Part shown: piece by piece, positions 38,801 through 49,189 of the stretch
Position numbering within the stretch: the stretch's first letter is position 1
Layout: every line of letters starts with the position of its first letter
NCBI GenBank assembly: GCA_024449915.1
Contig: JAMZAV010000633.1
Location: 161,001 to 225,000, forward strand
DNA: 64,000 nucleotides
Direction of reading: 5' to 3'
Source of the DNA: Sweltsa coloradensis
Taxonomy: Eukaryota > Arthropoda > Insecta > Plecoptera > Chloroperlidae
The notes under the pieces: generated by a model
Databases searched by the model: none
What the model saw: only the letters and a program-made list of their open reading frames with translations
What the model was told of the DNA's origin: nothing
Made by a program: the position numbers and the translations under genes

Positions 38801-40886
38801 CACTCAACATTGCTTTTCAAGTTAAAATAAATAATATAATGAAAGAGAAGTTATGATTGGGGAACAGTAAAATTCTCAAATGGGGTATACATGATTTTTA
38901 GCTCCATGTTGAGCTACTACGGTGATATATAGCGTATAACTCCGAGAGTTAATTACTCTCTGTCAATACAATCATTACGCTGCTTCGTTTGACAGAATGC
39001 TTTGCAGCATCAATGTTGCTTTGTCACAATTTTCTGTTGTTTACCCGGCTTAAAGTTTATATTGCAAAATTATAGGCCTACACATCTTATGTATTCATTG
39101 TATGAAATTATAACTATATTATTATTAACGCCATGTCACGTTTACGTTTTAAAATTAAAGTCACATATAATGAACACTTCTAACCGAATTAAAACATCTC
39201 CAACTGACTGCAACAAGCTTAAACAAAACACATTTATTGCGAGTTGTTGATTGATGAATTTTTTGTTCAGAAACACAGGGATTACTACATAAGATTTTTC
39301 GGCCTTGCCATCGTCTACATTAATATCACTATCAAAATCTGAGTTAAAAAGTCTGGTTATCATTATAGCCTTGTTTTGAAAGGTATAACCACAGATAATA
39401 TAGTACACTGTGGTATAAGTGTATGTTTGGTTTAATACATTGTGGCCTGTGGTCCCTGCCTTTTAGGTTCGATTCCCGATGAATACATACGAATACGTTT
39501 TGAACATAAACCTTATAACTTTACATGCCCAATTTCATCAAACCCTGTGCCCAAACGCACATCATTACCTTGTTATGTCGGTACATGTAATTTTGTATAG
39601 TAGCCCATTTAGTGGCTTCCATCGGTAATGTAGTCTCAAGTGGATGGGCCACCCGCCATGCTGAGTACCACCAAGAGTACTTGAAATAACCCGTCTGTAT
39701 ACCACGTGCTCATTGCTGTGTGGACTTACAGTCAGGGTAATGACTCTCCACTCTTCAGTACGTTACATAAACAATGTCAACAACTTTCGCTTTCAGTCTA
39801 TATCAACTTGGTGACGGTTTTCGATGAGTTGCAGGTTTCGGCTGAGAGTTTATAGGGTACTTAACCTCCTAGCCCCTATTGTTATGCATGCTTCACGCAA
39901 TGTCGAGTTAGTTGTGTTGGTAGAGATCTACAAACACAACAGTCACGATGTGTTACAATATATGCCAAAGTTTACTTAAAAAAATGTCAAGAAAACTTCA
40001 TTTTCGTTCCGCTTTAGACATCCCGAGATGGATTTCGCGTTTTCAGTTGCCTGCTCATGCACATGCAATCGCATTTAAATGATAAGTCATGTGCGTTTTA
40101 GATCGAGATATTTATACAATCAAAAAGTCAGCTTTGTGCCCCCCCCCCCCCCCCCAAAAAAAAAAAAATGTATACCTTTGGTAGCAACAGGGTTCATTAT
40201 AATAGTTTTCATATTATTATGCAAACGTTAATTATTATATGTTGCAAAGTCGATTATTTAGGTGAATTAATCCTACCAATTCCTTATTTATACCCACGTT
40301 TAAAATAAGCTGTTTGTCCGATGTCGAAATATCGTGTGTGACGTGTTGCCTAAATAATGATGATTCGTATTAAAGTTGAGAGGGTGTGTGTGGGCTTGTA
40401 GTGAATTAGTAAATTAAAATTATTGTTTCATTAATACATAACAAGCACCATATAATAGTACTTTCTTGAACGATATACAAATTAGTTACATTTTTGCCAG
40501 CTTCACACATTGCATAAACTCGAAAACACGTAACATTAAAATTTCGACCATCTGCATACATTTTGATGAATGTTATAGATAAGAAAGACAAAAAGATACC
40601 CTGATTCGCAATAGTTTATTTTCGCAATTTCCTAACTTGTTCGTATTGTATTCTGGAAGTGGTTTCATTCCTCCGAGTTGTTGACCGTTCTTCATAAATA
40701 TGTGTTTTATTTCAGGGTGATTCAGGTGGCCCCATCCAGGTAACCACCGGCCACTTGCCAGGAGTAGGCTACTATGTGATCGGAGTGACCAGTGCGGGTT
40801 CGAGTCTGTGTGGCGGCAAGACGCCCGCCATCTACACTCGCCTCAATACTTACCTAGACTGGATCGAGACGAACGTGTGGCCGTGA
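23845..40886 (+). CDS. CLIP-domain serine protease, type C, seven coding exons
   Basis: Coding exons: 23845-23950, 32398-32667, 33690-33781, 36324-36439, 37407-37663, 37962-38128 and 40716-40886. Every intron is GT/AG and the phases join into one frame of about 392 aa. Residues 1-28 form a signal peptide. Residues 40-85 hold the six CLIP cysteines (C40, C50, C56, C74, C84, C85). A Thr/Pro-rich linker follows, then C127, probably the interdomain disulfide partner. The predicted activation cut is L141/I142 (PL|IHDG). The catalytic triad is H188 (TAAHC), D237 (NDLALIKL) and S339 (GDSGGP); D333 at the base of the S1 pocket predicts cleavage after Arg/Lys. Leu at P1 of the zymogen is typical of CLIPC proteases, which are activated by another protease and then activate a CLIPB in Toll or prophenoloxidase cascades in hemolymph. 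Identity as a CLIP protease is certain; the exact pathway is inferred. IHDG replaces the usual IVGG. Confidence 0.93.
24165..24335 (+). repeat. SINE 3' portion in CLIP intron 1
   Basis: TCACTCGTCGATTGCGT, GGGCCTACAGGGT and AACTGAGTGGGTAA, followed by ATTTATT units, match the 3' half of the SINE at 48695-49190. The tRNA-like head is absent, so it is 5' truncated. Confidence 0.7.
25280..26033 (+). mobile_element. Helitron-like element, subfamily 1, in CLIP intron 1
   Basis: Complete 754-bp copy. TTGGATGAGCG stands at the left, the conserved block with GAACTTAGAACTGCCACG follows, then three units and an AT-rich TTAATTTTATT segment. CGCTCATCCAACAACGCGGC, the hairpin and CCTAG close it at 26033. 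The 5' flanking base is T. Confidence 0.85.
26651..27449 (-). mobile_element. Helitron-like element, subfamily 1, in CLIP intron 1
   Basis: Complete 799-bp copy with three internal units of about 150-155 bp, each ending GGATAAAGCATGTAGGTGTT. The 3' hairpin loop is GCCTGAAAAA. Flanks are A before the 5' end and T after CTAG. Confidence 0.85.
27483..28969 (-). mobile_element. Helitron-like element, subfamily 1, carrying a MITE
   Basis: The ends are intact (CTAG at 27483, 5' end at 28969) and flanked by TTAATTAA on both sides. An internal unit is split by the MITE at 27807-28529. Without it the element would be about 762 bp, the usual size of this subfamily. Confidence 0.85.
27807..28529. mobile_element. 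Fold-back MITE with TA target duplication
   Basis: Terminal inverted repeats begin AAGTGGACTTCACGGGAAG and end with its complement. Arms remain paired for about 350 bp each with mismatches. The host unit GCATGTAGGTGTTATAAG is cut after its TA, and TA is repeated on the other side. A TA duplication fits Tc1/mariner-type mobilization. There is no transposase. Confidence 0.9.
28970..32397. other. 3' part of CLIP intron 1
   Basis: AT-rich intron sequence. Apart from the family B repeat at 29531-29935, no gene or structured element was recognized. Confidence 0.5.
29531..29935 (+). repeat. Dispersed repeat family B, copy 2
   Basis: Begins near GAGTACGGGAGTACCC and GAGGAAGCGAAGC, includes GTGCCGGGCC, and ends after TGGACGGACGGACAGAAAAG and GCTTTGCTCCCT. 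It is the inverse arrangement of 9075-9384. Confidence 0.45.
33782..36183. other. CLIP intron 3
   Basis: The intron opens with GTAAGT and 20 bp further repeats AGTATTCGAACGAGATCC from the preceding exon. The rest is AT-rich with a CATCATTATCAG-type microsatellite near 34340-34372. No gene seen. Confidence 0.5.
36184..36363 (+). repeat. 90-bp tandem duplication over the intron 3 splice acceptor
   Basis: Two adjacent, nearly identical 90-bp copies each contain a pyrimidine tract, the acceptor TTCCAG and the first codons of exon 4 (ALLGYMAQGQR). Acceptors fall at 36233 and 36323. Only the second leads into the rest of the exon. Reading from the first runs through the copied intron sequence and hits an in-frame TAA, so use of the upstream acceptor would truncate the protein before the catalytic histidine. 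Confidence 0.9.
36440..37406. other. CLIP intron 4 with poly(G) tracts
   Basis: G runs of about 18 and 11 bases (36589-36606, 36827-36837) flank a segment with GGCTTTCGCCTCGATG that resembles 9700-9760. Probably an unclassified repeat. No gene seen. Confidence 0.5.
38129..40715. other. CLIP intron 6
   Basis: AT-rich. Contains a C tract then an A tract at 40140-40168. A weak B-box-like GGTTCGATTCCCGATG at 39467 may be SINE debris. No gene seen. Confidence 0.45.
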
Positions 40887-40949
40887 ACATGATTCCACCA
40901 AGAACACGTCTAGCTCATCATCACAATGTACATTATCGCTTCACAAACT

Positions 40950-40955
40950 AATAAA
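40950..40955 (+). terminator. Poly(A) signal of the CLIP protease gene
   Basis: AATAAA lies 64 bp after the stop codon. Another AATAAA at 41188-41193 could serve a longer 3' UTR. Confidence 0.6.
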
Positions 40956-41199
40956 CAGTCATAACTACAATGCGGTGATAGCAGTAATAAGTTATTTTGA
41001 ACTAATTTCGTACGTGATACACTTGTTATGAATAACTAATCCTTATTTGTGTATACGGATAGTGGTTGCAAAAGTTGCAACAAAAAACAATTATGGTGTA
41101 TGCACTTAACGTTGAGTAAATCACTAATATCTTCGAAGAACTTTAAAAATGGTATTTATTTCATGATGTGCAGAAGGGTTTGTTTCAAATAAAGCACTT

Positions 41200-42410
41200 T
41201 TGTTCCATTGAAATATTCATTTAAAAATTCGTCCACAACCAATTTTTCATTTTTTATGTAACACTTCCAGTTTACGTATAAGAAGTATAGCCGGCTTCTT
41301 TCTCTCTCTCTCGGGCATTACGAGTAACTACTAAACTATCCTATCGTAGATCATTCGTTTTATGTGATATACTGTATACCTATAGTAGAACAAAAGTAGT
41401 TAATTTATCATCAATTGGGTGGCTTCCAATAGCACTGCTGCAATAAAAATTGCTATGCCTAAATTGTATATAATACGAATCACTGAATGTTGTGTATTGT
41501 AGCAATTAAATTCGAGACATTACTCTTACTTTATATTTGTAAATATAATTTGAATAATAAAATGTAAATGTATTACTTTTTGTCTGTTATTTACGTGATA
41601 CAACCATTAGTCGTTAAGTTGGGGTTCGTTTTTTCACCTCAGCATTTATGTAACTTTCAGTGAATATTATTGTAAGACTCTCCTGTTACATTCATGCATA
41701 ACTTTACATAGTCATTAAACCACGTATCAATCAGAATTCAGAAACCCGACACAAGTGAGTATACTATATAGGTAAGTGGTGATGAACGTATGACACACCC
41801 GTTCTATTTTTGCCCGTGCAGTTGTCACATTTGATAATTTACAAAAACTACAAGTTCTTCTCTCATTTGCATACATAAACACAGCTTACGAATATGTTGT
41901 ACAGCTATATTAGTGTGATTGTGATACATTTGATTTAACATATCATTCTTTTGATGCTTGGGTCCCCGTCCCATAATCTTTGTACAACTGTGAGCAAGAA
42001 AGTGCACCCCCCTATTCAGTTTTCAACACTGTAACGCCAACTCACAAAACTTGCTTCGGTGCTACTATTATAATATGAAGTACATATTTAATATGTTGCT
42101 GTTTTGTTATTCGTTAATATTAACTCGCATCCAAAAATTGGGAATTACTTATGAACGTTCAAAATTGTATATGGATGAAGTTATTTACTGACAAAGCCCT
42201 TTTAAAATCTAGCACATTAATTCTCCGAAGAAAAATCGATTCTATTAATTTTATTTTATTGCTCTAAAGCGCACCAATTTCAACCAATATAACCTAAGTT
42301 ATTGTAACATATATGGGAGAAAAGCCCCCGGTAAAATAAAAGTATTACATAAAACATTGACGATGCCAAACAACTATAAGGGCAGTTTCGCGCCATAAAA
42401 AGTAAACAAA
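41200..42410. other. No gene recognized
   Basis: AT-rich sequence downstream of the CLIP gene, with a short CT repeat at 41299-41311. Nothing else was identified. Confidence 0.4.
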
Positions 42411-43777
42411 CTATAGACCGCTTCACGAACGCTTTTTTTAGTCGCGTTGATGGATGAGCTTTTTTGTAAGTTTTTAGTTTGCGTGGGATCTCTTTACTTT
42501 TGCAAGTGATTTTTGAACGCATTGTAGGTGATTGTAGTCAAGTTTCTATTGATACTGGTTAATTGTTATTATATAACTCAAAATATTCATACTAGGAAGC
42601 TTCGCAAACGCTTTTTTTAGTCGCGTTGATGGATGAGCTTTTTAATTATAAAATGTAAATATTAATTTAAAATAATAAAAACATATTAACACGGCCCATA
42701 CAAAACAATCATTAGGTCTGTTGGATCTTTGATTGTTTGTAACAAGGCTGTGAGTAAGGTAAACAATCTCCTGTAAAGTTTTCATACAAGGCTGTGAGAA
42801 AGATCTAAAATCTAAATTTTCGTGCTATTTGGGCGGATTCTGACCAAACGGGTGGGGCTACAACGTTCATATTTCACATGGACATTAAGGTAAGGGTAAT
42901 GTATTGACTTTTGAAAGAAAAAGTTGAAAAAGTTAGCCAGAATCTATAGAAATAAAGGTTTTAATATTTTAACACCTCAAAAAACTCAAATTAAAACCTT
43001 TATTTCTATATATTCTGGCTAACTTTTTTAACTTTTTCTTTCAAACGTCAATACATCACCATTGCCTTAATGTGCATGTGAAATAGGAACGCTGTAGCCC
43101 CACCCGTTTGGTCAGAATCGGCCCAAATGTCACGAAAATATCGCACTAAAAATCGAAAAAAATCGTAAAAGTACGATATTCATGAGAAATATTTCTTCGA
43201 TTGTACCCAAAAACGTAGCAAGTCTAAGTTCAGAGATTTCGAAGGTCCCCTCAAATTTTCATCAAGATCGCATATGCCGTTTGCCCGGTAGAGAGCAAAC
43301 AAACAGACAGAAATACAAACAAAAAAAAAACAAAAAAACACCCGAGCTAAATTTTTTTGGGGGTCGGTGAAATTGAAGTCTTCGCTTCGCTCATCCAAAA
43401 ACCTTTATTCTATGGATTCTGGCTAACTTTTTCAACTTTTTATTTCAAAATACAATATATCACCATTACTTTAATGTCCATGTAAAATATTAACGTTTTA
43501 GCCCCACCCATTCGGTCAGAATCGGCCCAAATGTCACGAAAATATCGCATTAAAAATCGGGAAAAACGTAAATGTACGATATTTATGAGAAATATATGTC
43601 TTCGATTGTACCCAAAAACGTGGCAGGTCTAAGTTCAGAGGTTTCGAAGGTCCCGTCCAATTTTCATCACGATCGCATATGCCATTTTCCCGGTAGAGAG
43701 CGAACAGACAAAAAAAAAAAACACCCGAGCTAATTTTTTGGGGGGTCGGTGAAATTGAAGTTTTCGCTTCGCGCATC
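42411..43777 (-). mobile_element. Helitron-like element, subfamily 2, outer element of a nest
   Basis: Its 3' terminus is diverged (CTATAG instead of CTAG) but keeps the hairpin and subterminal repeat. Its 5' end is damaged: GCGCATC then an AT dinucleotide run instead of CTCATCCAA. The interior is cut by 42592-43398 within a unit. Joining the two sides restores the usual CTCA...ATATTCATA then AAACCTTTATT order. Confidence 0.75.
42592..43398 (-). mobile_element. Helitron-like element, subfamily 2, nested inner copy
   Basis: Complete 807-bp element with CTAG at 42592 and the CTCATCCAA end at 43398. The hairpin loop is the GACTAAAAAA variant. The 5' block reads CAAACAGACAGAAATAC then GGGGGTCGGTG. 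It has the same orientation as the element it interrupts. Confidence 0.85.
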
Positions 43778-43779
43778 TA

Positions 43780-44146
43780 TATATATATATATATATACAC
43801 ATCAAGTGTATACCGTAAATGGAAAGTGAGACTCCGAAGTTCGGATATAATTAGACTCGCACCGTGCCTATAAGGTGGACGTGATACTAGCACAATGATT
43901 ACATTATCAATGTTGCTTAAAACTTGGTACTTAGTTCTGCCCACTGGGATCCGGTGGATAAAAAATAATTGCATCCATTTGTCACATTAAATTTGATGAT
44001 AGCAATATCATGACATTGTCGCCTTGTGTTTGGATATCCTGTGAGATTATAAGTGTTTTGTTGATCCTTCTCTCTTCTTTTTTTCTTTCAAATCTAATTA
44101 AAAATATATGTATTTATTATTTAAAATCTACAAACTTACCTGATTT
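43780..44146. other. AT dinucleotide run and unassigned sequence
   Basis: A short (AT)n microsatellite at 43776-43796 is followed by unclassified sequence. No gene seen. Confidence 0.5.
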
Positions 44147-44370
44147 TCAGTGGGGGACATTAAATGTAAAGCAGTCTAAGCCAACCCTGTGGGACCGATA
44201 CCATAGACGAGCAAACAATTAAGTACTAGAGACCGGCATATTTAAGTAGGAAACATCGATCAATCAAGCTGGACACGATTCCACCCGCGGAGAGGCTAAT
44301 TCGGAACAACCTTAGAATATATTATCTGCCTCGTTGGTAGGACGGCTCCAAAGTCCAAAGTCAGTCATTA
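44147..44370 (-). repeat. SINE copy, diverged
   Basis: On the minus strand it carries GGTTGGCTTAGAC, TCCCCCACTGAAAATCAG and GGAGCCGTCCTACCAACGAG, in the order of the SINE at 48695-49190. The tRNA-like head is not visible. Confidence 0.55.
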
Positions 44371-45504
44371 ATTATCTGATTATTATATTCTTAATGAAAT
44401 ACCTTCGGTGAGGGTTGGCTGTATTTAAAACACCAATATGCAATAATACAATATCCATGATTGAATTGAATGAATATGTAAAGTTCTACAAAGGGTTTCA
44501 TCTATATTTTTCATACAAAATTAAAAACTAATGGAAACTACTAACTACGAACGACGAACTAATTTTTTGATGGAACAATATGAAACACATCAACTGCACA
44601 CCTACCTATCCCCTTCCTACACACTTGCCCCATTAAATAGAAAGCATAGTCGTAAATTTGTCGCTGTCGCACAACAACCATACACTATTATAAGTAGCAA
44701 TAGCTCGTGCAATTGTGAAATAAGTATGCAGAGTGGAAGTTTGGTATCTTGTTTTCACGTTCCGCAGTTTCAATGGCATTCTTTGGAAACTTCCTAGATA
44801 CAAAAACAAAACTTCAACGTTGCAAATACGCTGTAAATAACCAACTACGATAGAAATATTAACGGATTTCGCACAACCACAATATTGCCTCTTGAACTAG
44901 TTCATGGGCATTCTTTACGCCATCCCTTTACTGATAAAATTATAATAATAGCAAAGCTTGAAGTGACGGCCAACCACAAAACCTTAACCTAATTACGTAA
45001 TAATTTTCACTCTTCTGCAAACGCATTGCAAAAATACCAGTAGTATAACAACAAGTACAATAAAACCACAAAATGGTAGCATATTGTAGAGTGACGTTTA
45101 GTTCTGGTGACAAAGTGTGACAAAGTTCATAGCTTATCATAACATACAAAACAATAATTTTGTATACCTTTTACCTAAAATCATTAAAAAATTTGACCTT
45201 AGAGCTCTTCATTTCCGTTTTTATGACAGCTGTGCAAAGTTTTTAACAACTGTGGGGTCAGTTAGGCTATCGGACAGGATGTGACCCAAGAGATCCGCGC
45301 AGTCCACGAAATGTCCCACCCAAGATGAATTGAGTAAATATTTGTTGTTCATGCCCAAGGCTCCAGTTTCTTGAGAAAAGAACAAATGTCACGTCTTATA
45401 CCAGATTGAAGAAACGAAAATTTCCTTGGTTTTGATTTAACTTCAGTAGGGCACGTTTAATATTTCATTATTGTTCATTGTTTTACTTTAATGATGTATT
45501 TAAA
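44371..45504. other. No gene recognized
   Basis: AT-rich intergenic sequence. An 88-codon frame at 44531-44797 has no recognizable features and is probably chance. Confidence 0.4.
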
Positions 45505-45923
45505 TAATAAGAGGGAGCGAAGCAACATTAACAGCAACATATTTGATTTGATTTATTCGAACAATTAATAATAATACAGAAACAAAAAAAACGTTCCTTT
45601 CCTTTTCGTTAATTGTTGGTGGGGGTGCCGAGTTAAAGGAGGACGAAAAACTAAAAATACTTTCTGTACGTGCATCGAAATATCGTTGTTGGTGGAGGTG
45701 CCAGGTATTTGTATGTACAGTTTGGGTGGCGCTAGACCCCCCCCCCCAACCCGCCGACACCGGGGTCTTCAAACACATTTTGTATATTATGTTATATTCT
45801 GTATCATCCTTGAAGTGCAATGACTACATAAACACATGTCACACAGAGATCTTGGTTTGTTTTTATCGTGAGACTGACACACACAGATGGTCAGGAAAGT
45901 AGTGTCGCTCCCTTGTTAATATC
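45505..45923 (+). repeat. Dispersed repeat family B, diverged copy
   Basis: Bounded by AAGAGGGAGCGAAGC and the imperfect inverse GTGTCGCTCCCTTGTT. Holds two GGTGCC blocks and TTTTATCGTGAGACTGACAC, which match 29531-29935. A C tract interrupts it at 45739-45748. Confidence 0.45.
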
Positions 45924-45931
45924 TTAACATA

Positions 45932-47069
45932 CTAGGAAGCTTCGCAAACGCTTTTTCAGGCGCGTTGTTGTGATGAGCGTAATTTTTTTTAAACAAAAAA
46001 AAACGTAAAATAGAGAAATTTTCGTGAGAAATAATTTTTCGATTACGCTCAAATTTCACACGAATATAATAAATTCATAAAATGAAGGTTATGTGAAAAA
46101 ATCATTAAAATCGGATAAAGCATGTAGGTGTTACAAGCCGAAGAAATTTAAAAAATCGAAAAAAAGTCGTAAAATTGCGATTTTTGTAAAAACATTCGAT
46201 AACGCTCAAATTTCACATGAGTAAATCAATTCATAAAATTAAGGTTCTGTGAAAAAAATCATTACAATCGGACAAAGCATGTAGGTGTTATAAGTCGAAG
46301 AAAATCGAAAAAAATCGTAAAATTGCGATTTTTATGAGAAAAATTTTTCGATTGCGCTCAAAAACGTGGCAGTTCTAAGTTCAGAGATTTTGAAGGCCTC
46401 CATAAAATTTCATCGCAATCGGAGTATCGGTATAGCCGGAATCATGTTAACTCTTTCAGGCTCGGTGGTTACCGATGTTGACCACCAACTTGCTGATTTT
46501 ATGTACTTTAATGCATGGTGGATAGCATCAATAACCACCTTTCTACGGAAAATACAGACTTCCCTTCATACTACAGTTTTTACCCCAAGCTTGTGACGTG
46601 TCTGACAAAGATTTTATGGACAATACAAAATAGCAAAGTGTAAAAAATGATAAAAACGGGCAGTTTTTTTAAATGTCCCGGAATTTTGGTTTATTCATAA
46701 CTAGAGATAGAGTTGAGATAAAATTAAAAACAAAAATGTTACCAAAAGAAGAGAAAATCTGATTTTTAAAAATTTTGACTCCGAAAATTTGTCACCGCTA
46801 ATTTCGAATTTACAACCATTCCAAAATTTAGCAAAATTTTGAAAATTTTGACCAAATCAAAAAAAAAATATGAAAATTATTAAAAAAAAACAAGGAATTT
46901 TATGAAATGATTAATTTTGAGAAAAAATTAACTTTTAATTTCCGTGCAGGAAAGAGTCAACAGCAGACAAAAATACAAAAAAGGAAAAAAAAAAGGAAAA
47001 AAACATTCCGGATTTTGTTCTCCAGTGTAGTGAAATGGAATCTTCGCTTCGCTCGCCACGCTCATCCAA
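45932..47069 (-). mobile_element. Helitron-like element, subfamily 1, carrying a MITE
   Basis: Ends are intact (CTAG at 45932; CTCATCCAA ending 47069), flanked by A and T. Two internal units follow the hairpin. The conserved GTGTTAACAGACAGAC segment is split by a 506-bp insertion at 46451-46956. Confidence 0.8.
46451..46956. mobile_element. piggyBac-like MITE
   Basis: Short inverted ends CTCTTTCAGGCTCGG and CCGTGCAGGAAAGAG lie inside TTAA on the left and TCAA on the right. The site is a TTAA tetranucleotide in the consensus of the host element. TTAA duplication and a CYCTTTC end suit piggyBac. There is no transposase. Confidence 0.7.
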
Positions 47070-47774
47070 TTATACAATGTTATGTATATTTTAGTAATAA
47101 TAATCAGCATTATTATTTATTATTATCATTTTTACTGTGGTAATAATAAACCTCTGTCCAGACGTTTACTAATTAATCCAATGTGCATTCCAATGACTAT
47201 AACTTCTTGTTACAAGGTTTACTGCAATTCAAGCGGTCTCCGGTTCAATACCCGCAACTGGCTTTCGTCACTGAAGTTTTCCCCCAGTTTTTCGCAAACA
47301 AACGGCGATTGCTGGGATAGAGTTCTATAAAATCCTATATTATGTTGCTCTTGATTCTGATTTGGAATGGCAAACATCCAACAGCAAACACATTGCTGAC
47401 ATTTTTCATAGTTTCTCATGATCGCAGGTCTCCGTCTGCTTCTGCAAGCACTGCTCTGGTCGGTGCCTGTGCTGTGTGATGTTTATCTAGGGTAATCACA
47501 CTTTGGATATCAATTAAACAAGACATATGGATGGACATGGACCCAAGTATTATGTGAATTCACTTATATTAACGCAGCTGTTAGTGTTGCACCATTGAGT
47601 TTAGAATATTGCTATAATTCTTAGCTCAATGGTTGCACTATTCAATGCGCTGCCCGCGTTGAGCGTTAGGTTCAGTTAGTTCGTAAGCAACCTCCGGGCA
47701 GCTGTGTTCAACAAGTCCCTGCGGAACGTAAGTCTCTGAACTTCCTGCAACTATTGGTGAGTTTATTTATATAA

Positions 47775-48584
47775 CTAGGAAACGCTTAAGTTCCCGCCGC
47801 GTTGTTGGATGAGCGTATATGGTGCATTGAGCTGCCATGTGTTACGCGGATTTTCTGTTGGTCTGTGAAAAATTCATTACTTAGTCGAAGATTTTTTTTA
47901 ATTAAATTAAATTAAAAAAAATTAACTTAATTTTTTTAACTAAAATAAATTAAATAAAAAATTAACTTAATTTTTTAATTAATCGTAATTTTTAAAAAAG
48001 AAAAATCGTAAAATTGCAATTTTCATAAAAAATAATTATTCGATTGCGCTTAAATTTAACATGAATATATTAATTCATGAAATGAAGGTTCTGTAAAAAA
48101 TCATTACAATAGGATAAAGCATGTAGGTGTTATAAGTCAAAGAATTGTTTTAAAAAAGAAAAAAAACCCGTAAAATTACGATTTTCATGAGAAATAATTT
48201 TTCGATTATGCTCAAATTTCACACGAATATCTTAATTCATAAAATTAAGGTTCTGTGAAAAAATCATTACAAACGGATAAAGCATGTAGGTGTTATAAGT
48301 CGAAGAAGTTTTTTTTAAATCGAAAAAAATCGAAAAATTGCGTTTTTTTATGAGAAAAAATTTCCCGAATGCGCTCAAAAACGTGGCAGTTCTAAGTTCA
48401 GAGATTTCAAAGGCCTCCATAAAATTTCATCGCAATCGGAGTATCGGTTTAGCCGGAATCGTGTTAACAAACACACAAAAATACAAAAAAAAAAAGAAAA
48501 GAAAAAAAACATTCCGGATTTTTTTCTCCAGTGTAGTGAAATGGAATCTTCGCTTCGCTCGCTACGCTCGCTACGCTCATCCAA
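47775..48584 (-). mobile_element. Helitron-like element, subfamily 1, young copy
   Basis: 810 bp, nearly identical along its whole length to 58944-59762 and 62518-63319, including the TATGGTGCATTGAGCTGCC segment and AT-rich TTAAATTAAATT block. It has lost one A in the AAAACGC of the hairpin and gained a T in the loop. Confidence 0.88.
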
Positions 48585-48694
48585 TTATTTTAGAATAAAT
48601 TAAATCTTTAAATTTGGGCGTGTGCAATACATCATTGTGTTCCATTCCATCTATTGCATGCTTGGGTATAAGTTGGGTCATGCTGAGTTCGTTT

Positions 48695-49101
48695 TTCGGT
48701 TCGTTGGTCTTGTGGTTAGCGTATCTGCTTCCAATGCAGAAGGTCCAGGGTTCGATTCCCACCAAAGTCAGAAGTTCTTTAACTTCTGATTTGGACTAAA
48801 GTCCATCAGTTCTTGTCTTAGGAGTTTGTAAACGGTGACTTTGAAGCCGTCCTAGCAACGAAGCACATAATAAATTCAGAGTTATTCTGAAGTCATCGCC
48901 TTGTTGATTCTGGCGTTGACCGCGGGTATTCGCTGTCCATACCACTGATTGCTATATTTCCTATTAAAATTTCGATCTTTAGTTGGTTATCGATCACTCG
49001 TCGATTGCGTGGGGGCCTACAGGGTTGGCTTGGTCGCTTTGATTTAAAGTCCCTCACTGAAAATCAGTTATATAACTGAGTGGGTAGACTCCAAATACAA
49101 T

Positions 49102-49102
<1 letters not shown>
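48695..49102 (+). repeat. Full-length tRNA-derived SINE
   Basis: The head 48695-48765 is tRNA-like: TGTGGTTAGCGTA (A box), stem-loop TCTGC/GCAGA with CCA in the loop, and GGGTTCGATTCCC (B box). A unique body of about 330 bp ends TATATAACTGAGTGGGTAGA and passes into the TTTA array. Partial copies of the body occur at 24165, 44147, 52342 and 52597. Confidence 0.75.

Positions 49103-49188
<86 letters not shown>
49103..49188 (+). repeat. (TTTA)n microsatellite, SINE tail
   Basis: About 21 units of TTTA directly follow the SINE 3' end, as expected for a tail primed during LINE-mediated insertion and then expanded. Confidence 0.95.

Positions 49189-49189
<1 letters not shown>

Noticed and set aside
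49103..49188. Tandem arrays considered as a CRISPR-like array
   Set aside because: Simple TTTA and ATT microsatellites without spacers; CRISPR is not expected in nuclear eukaryotic DNA.
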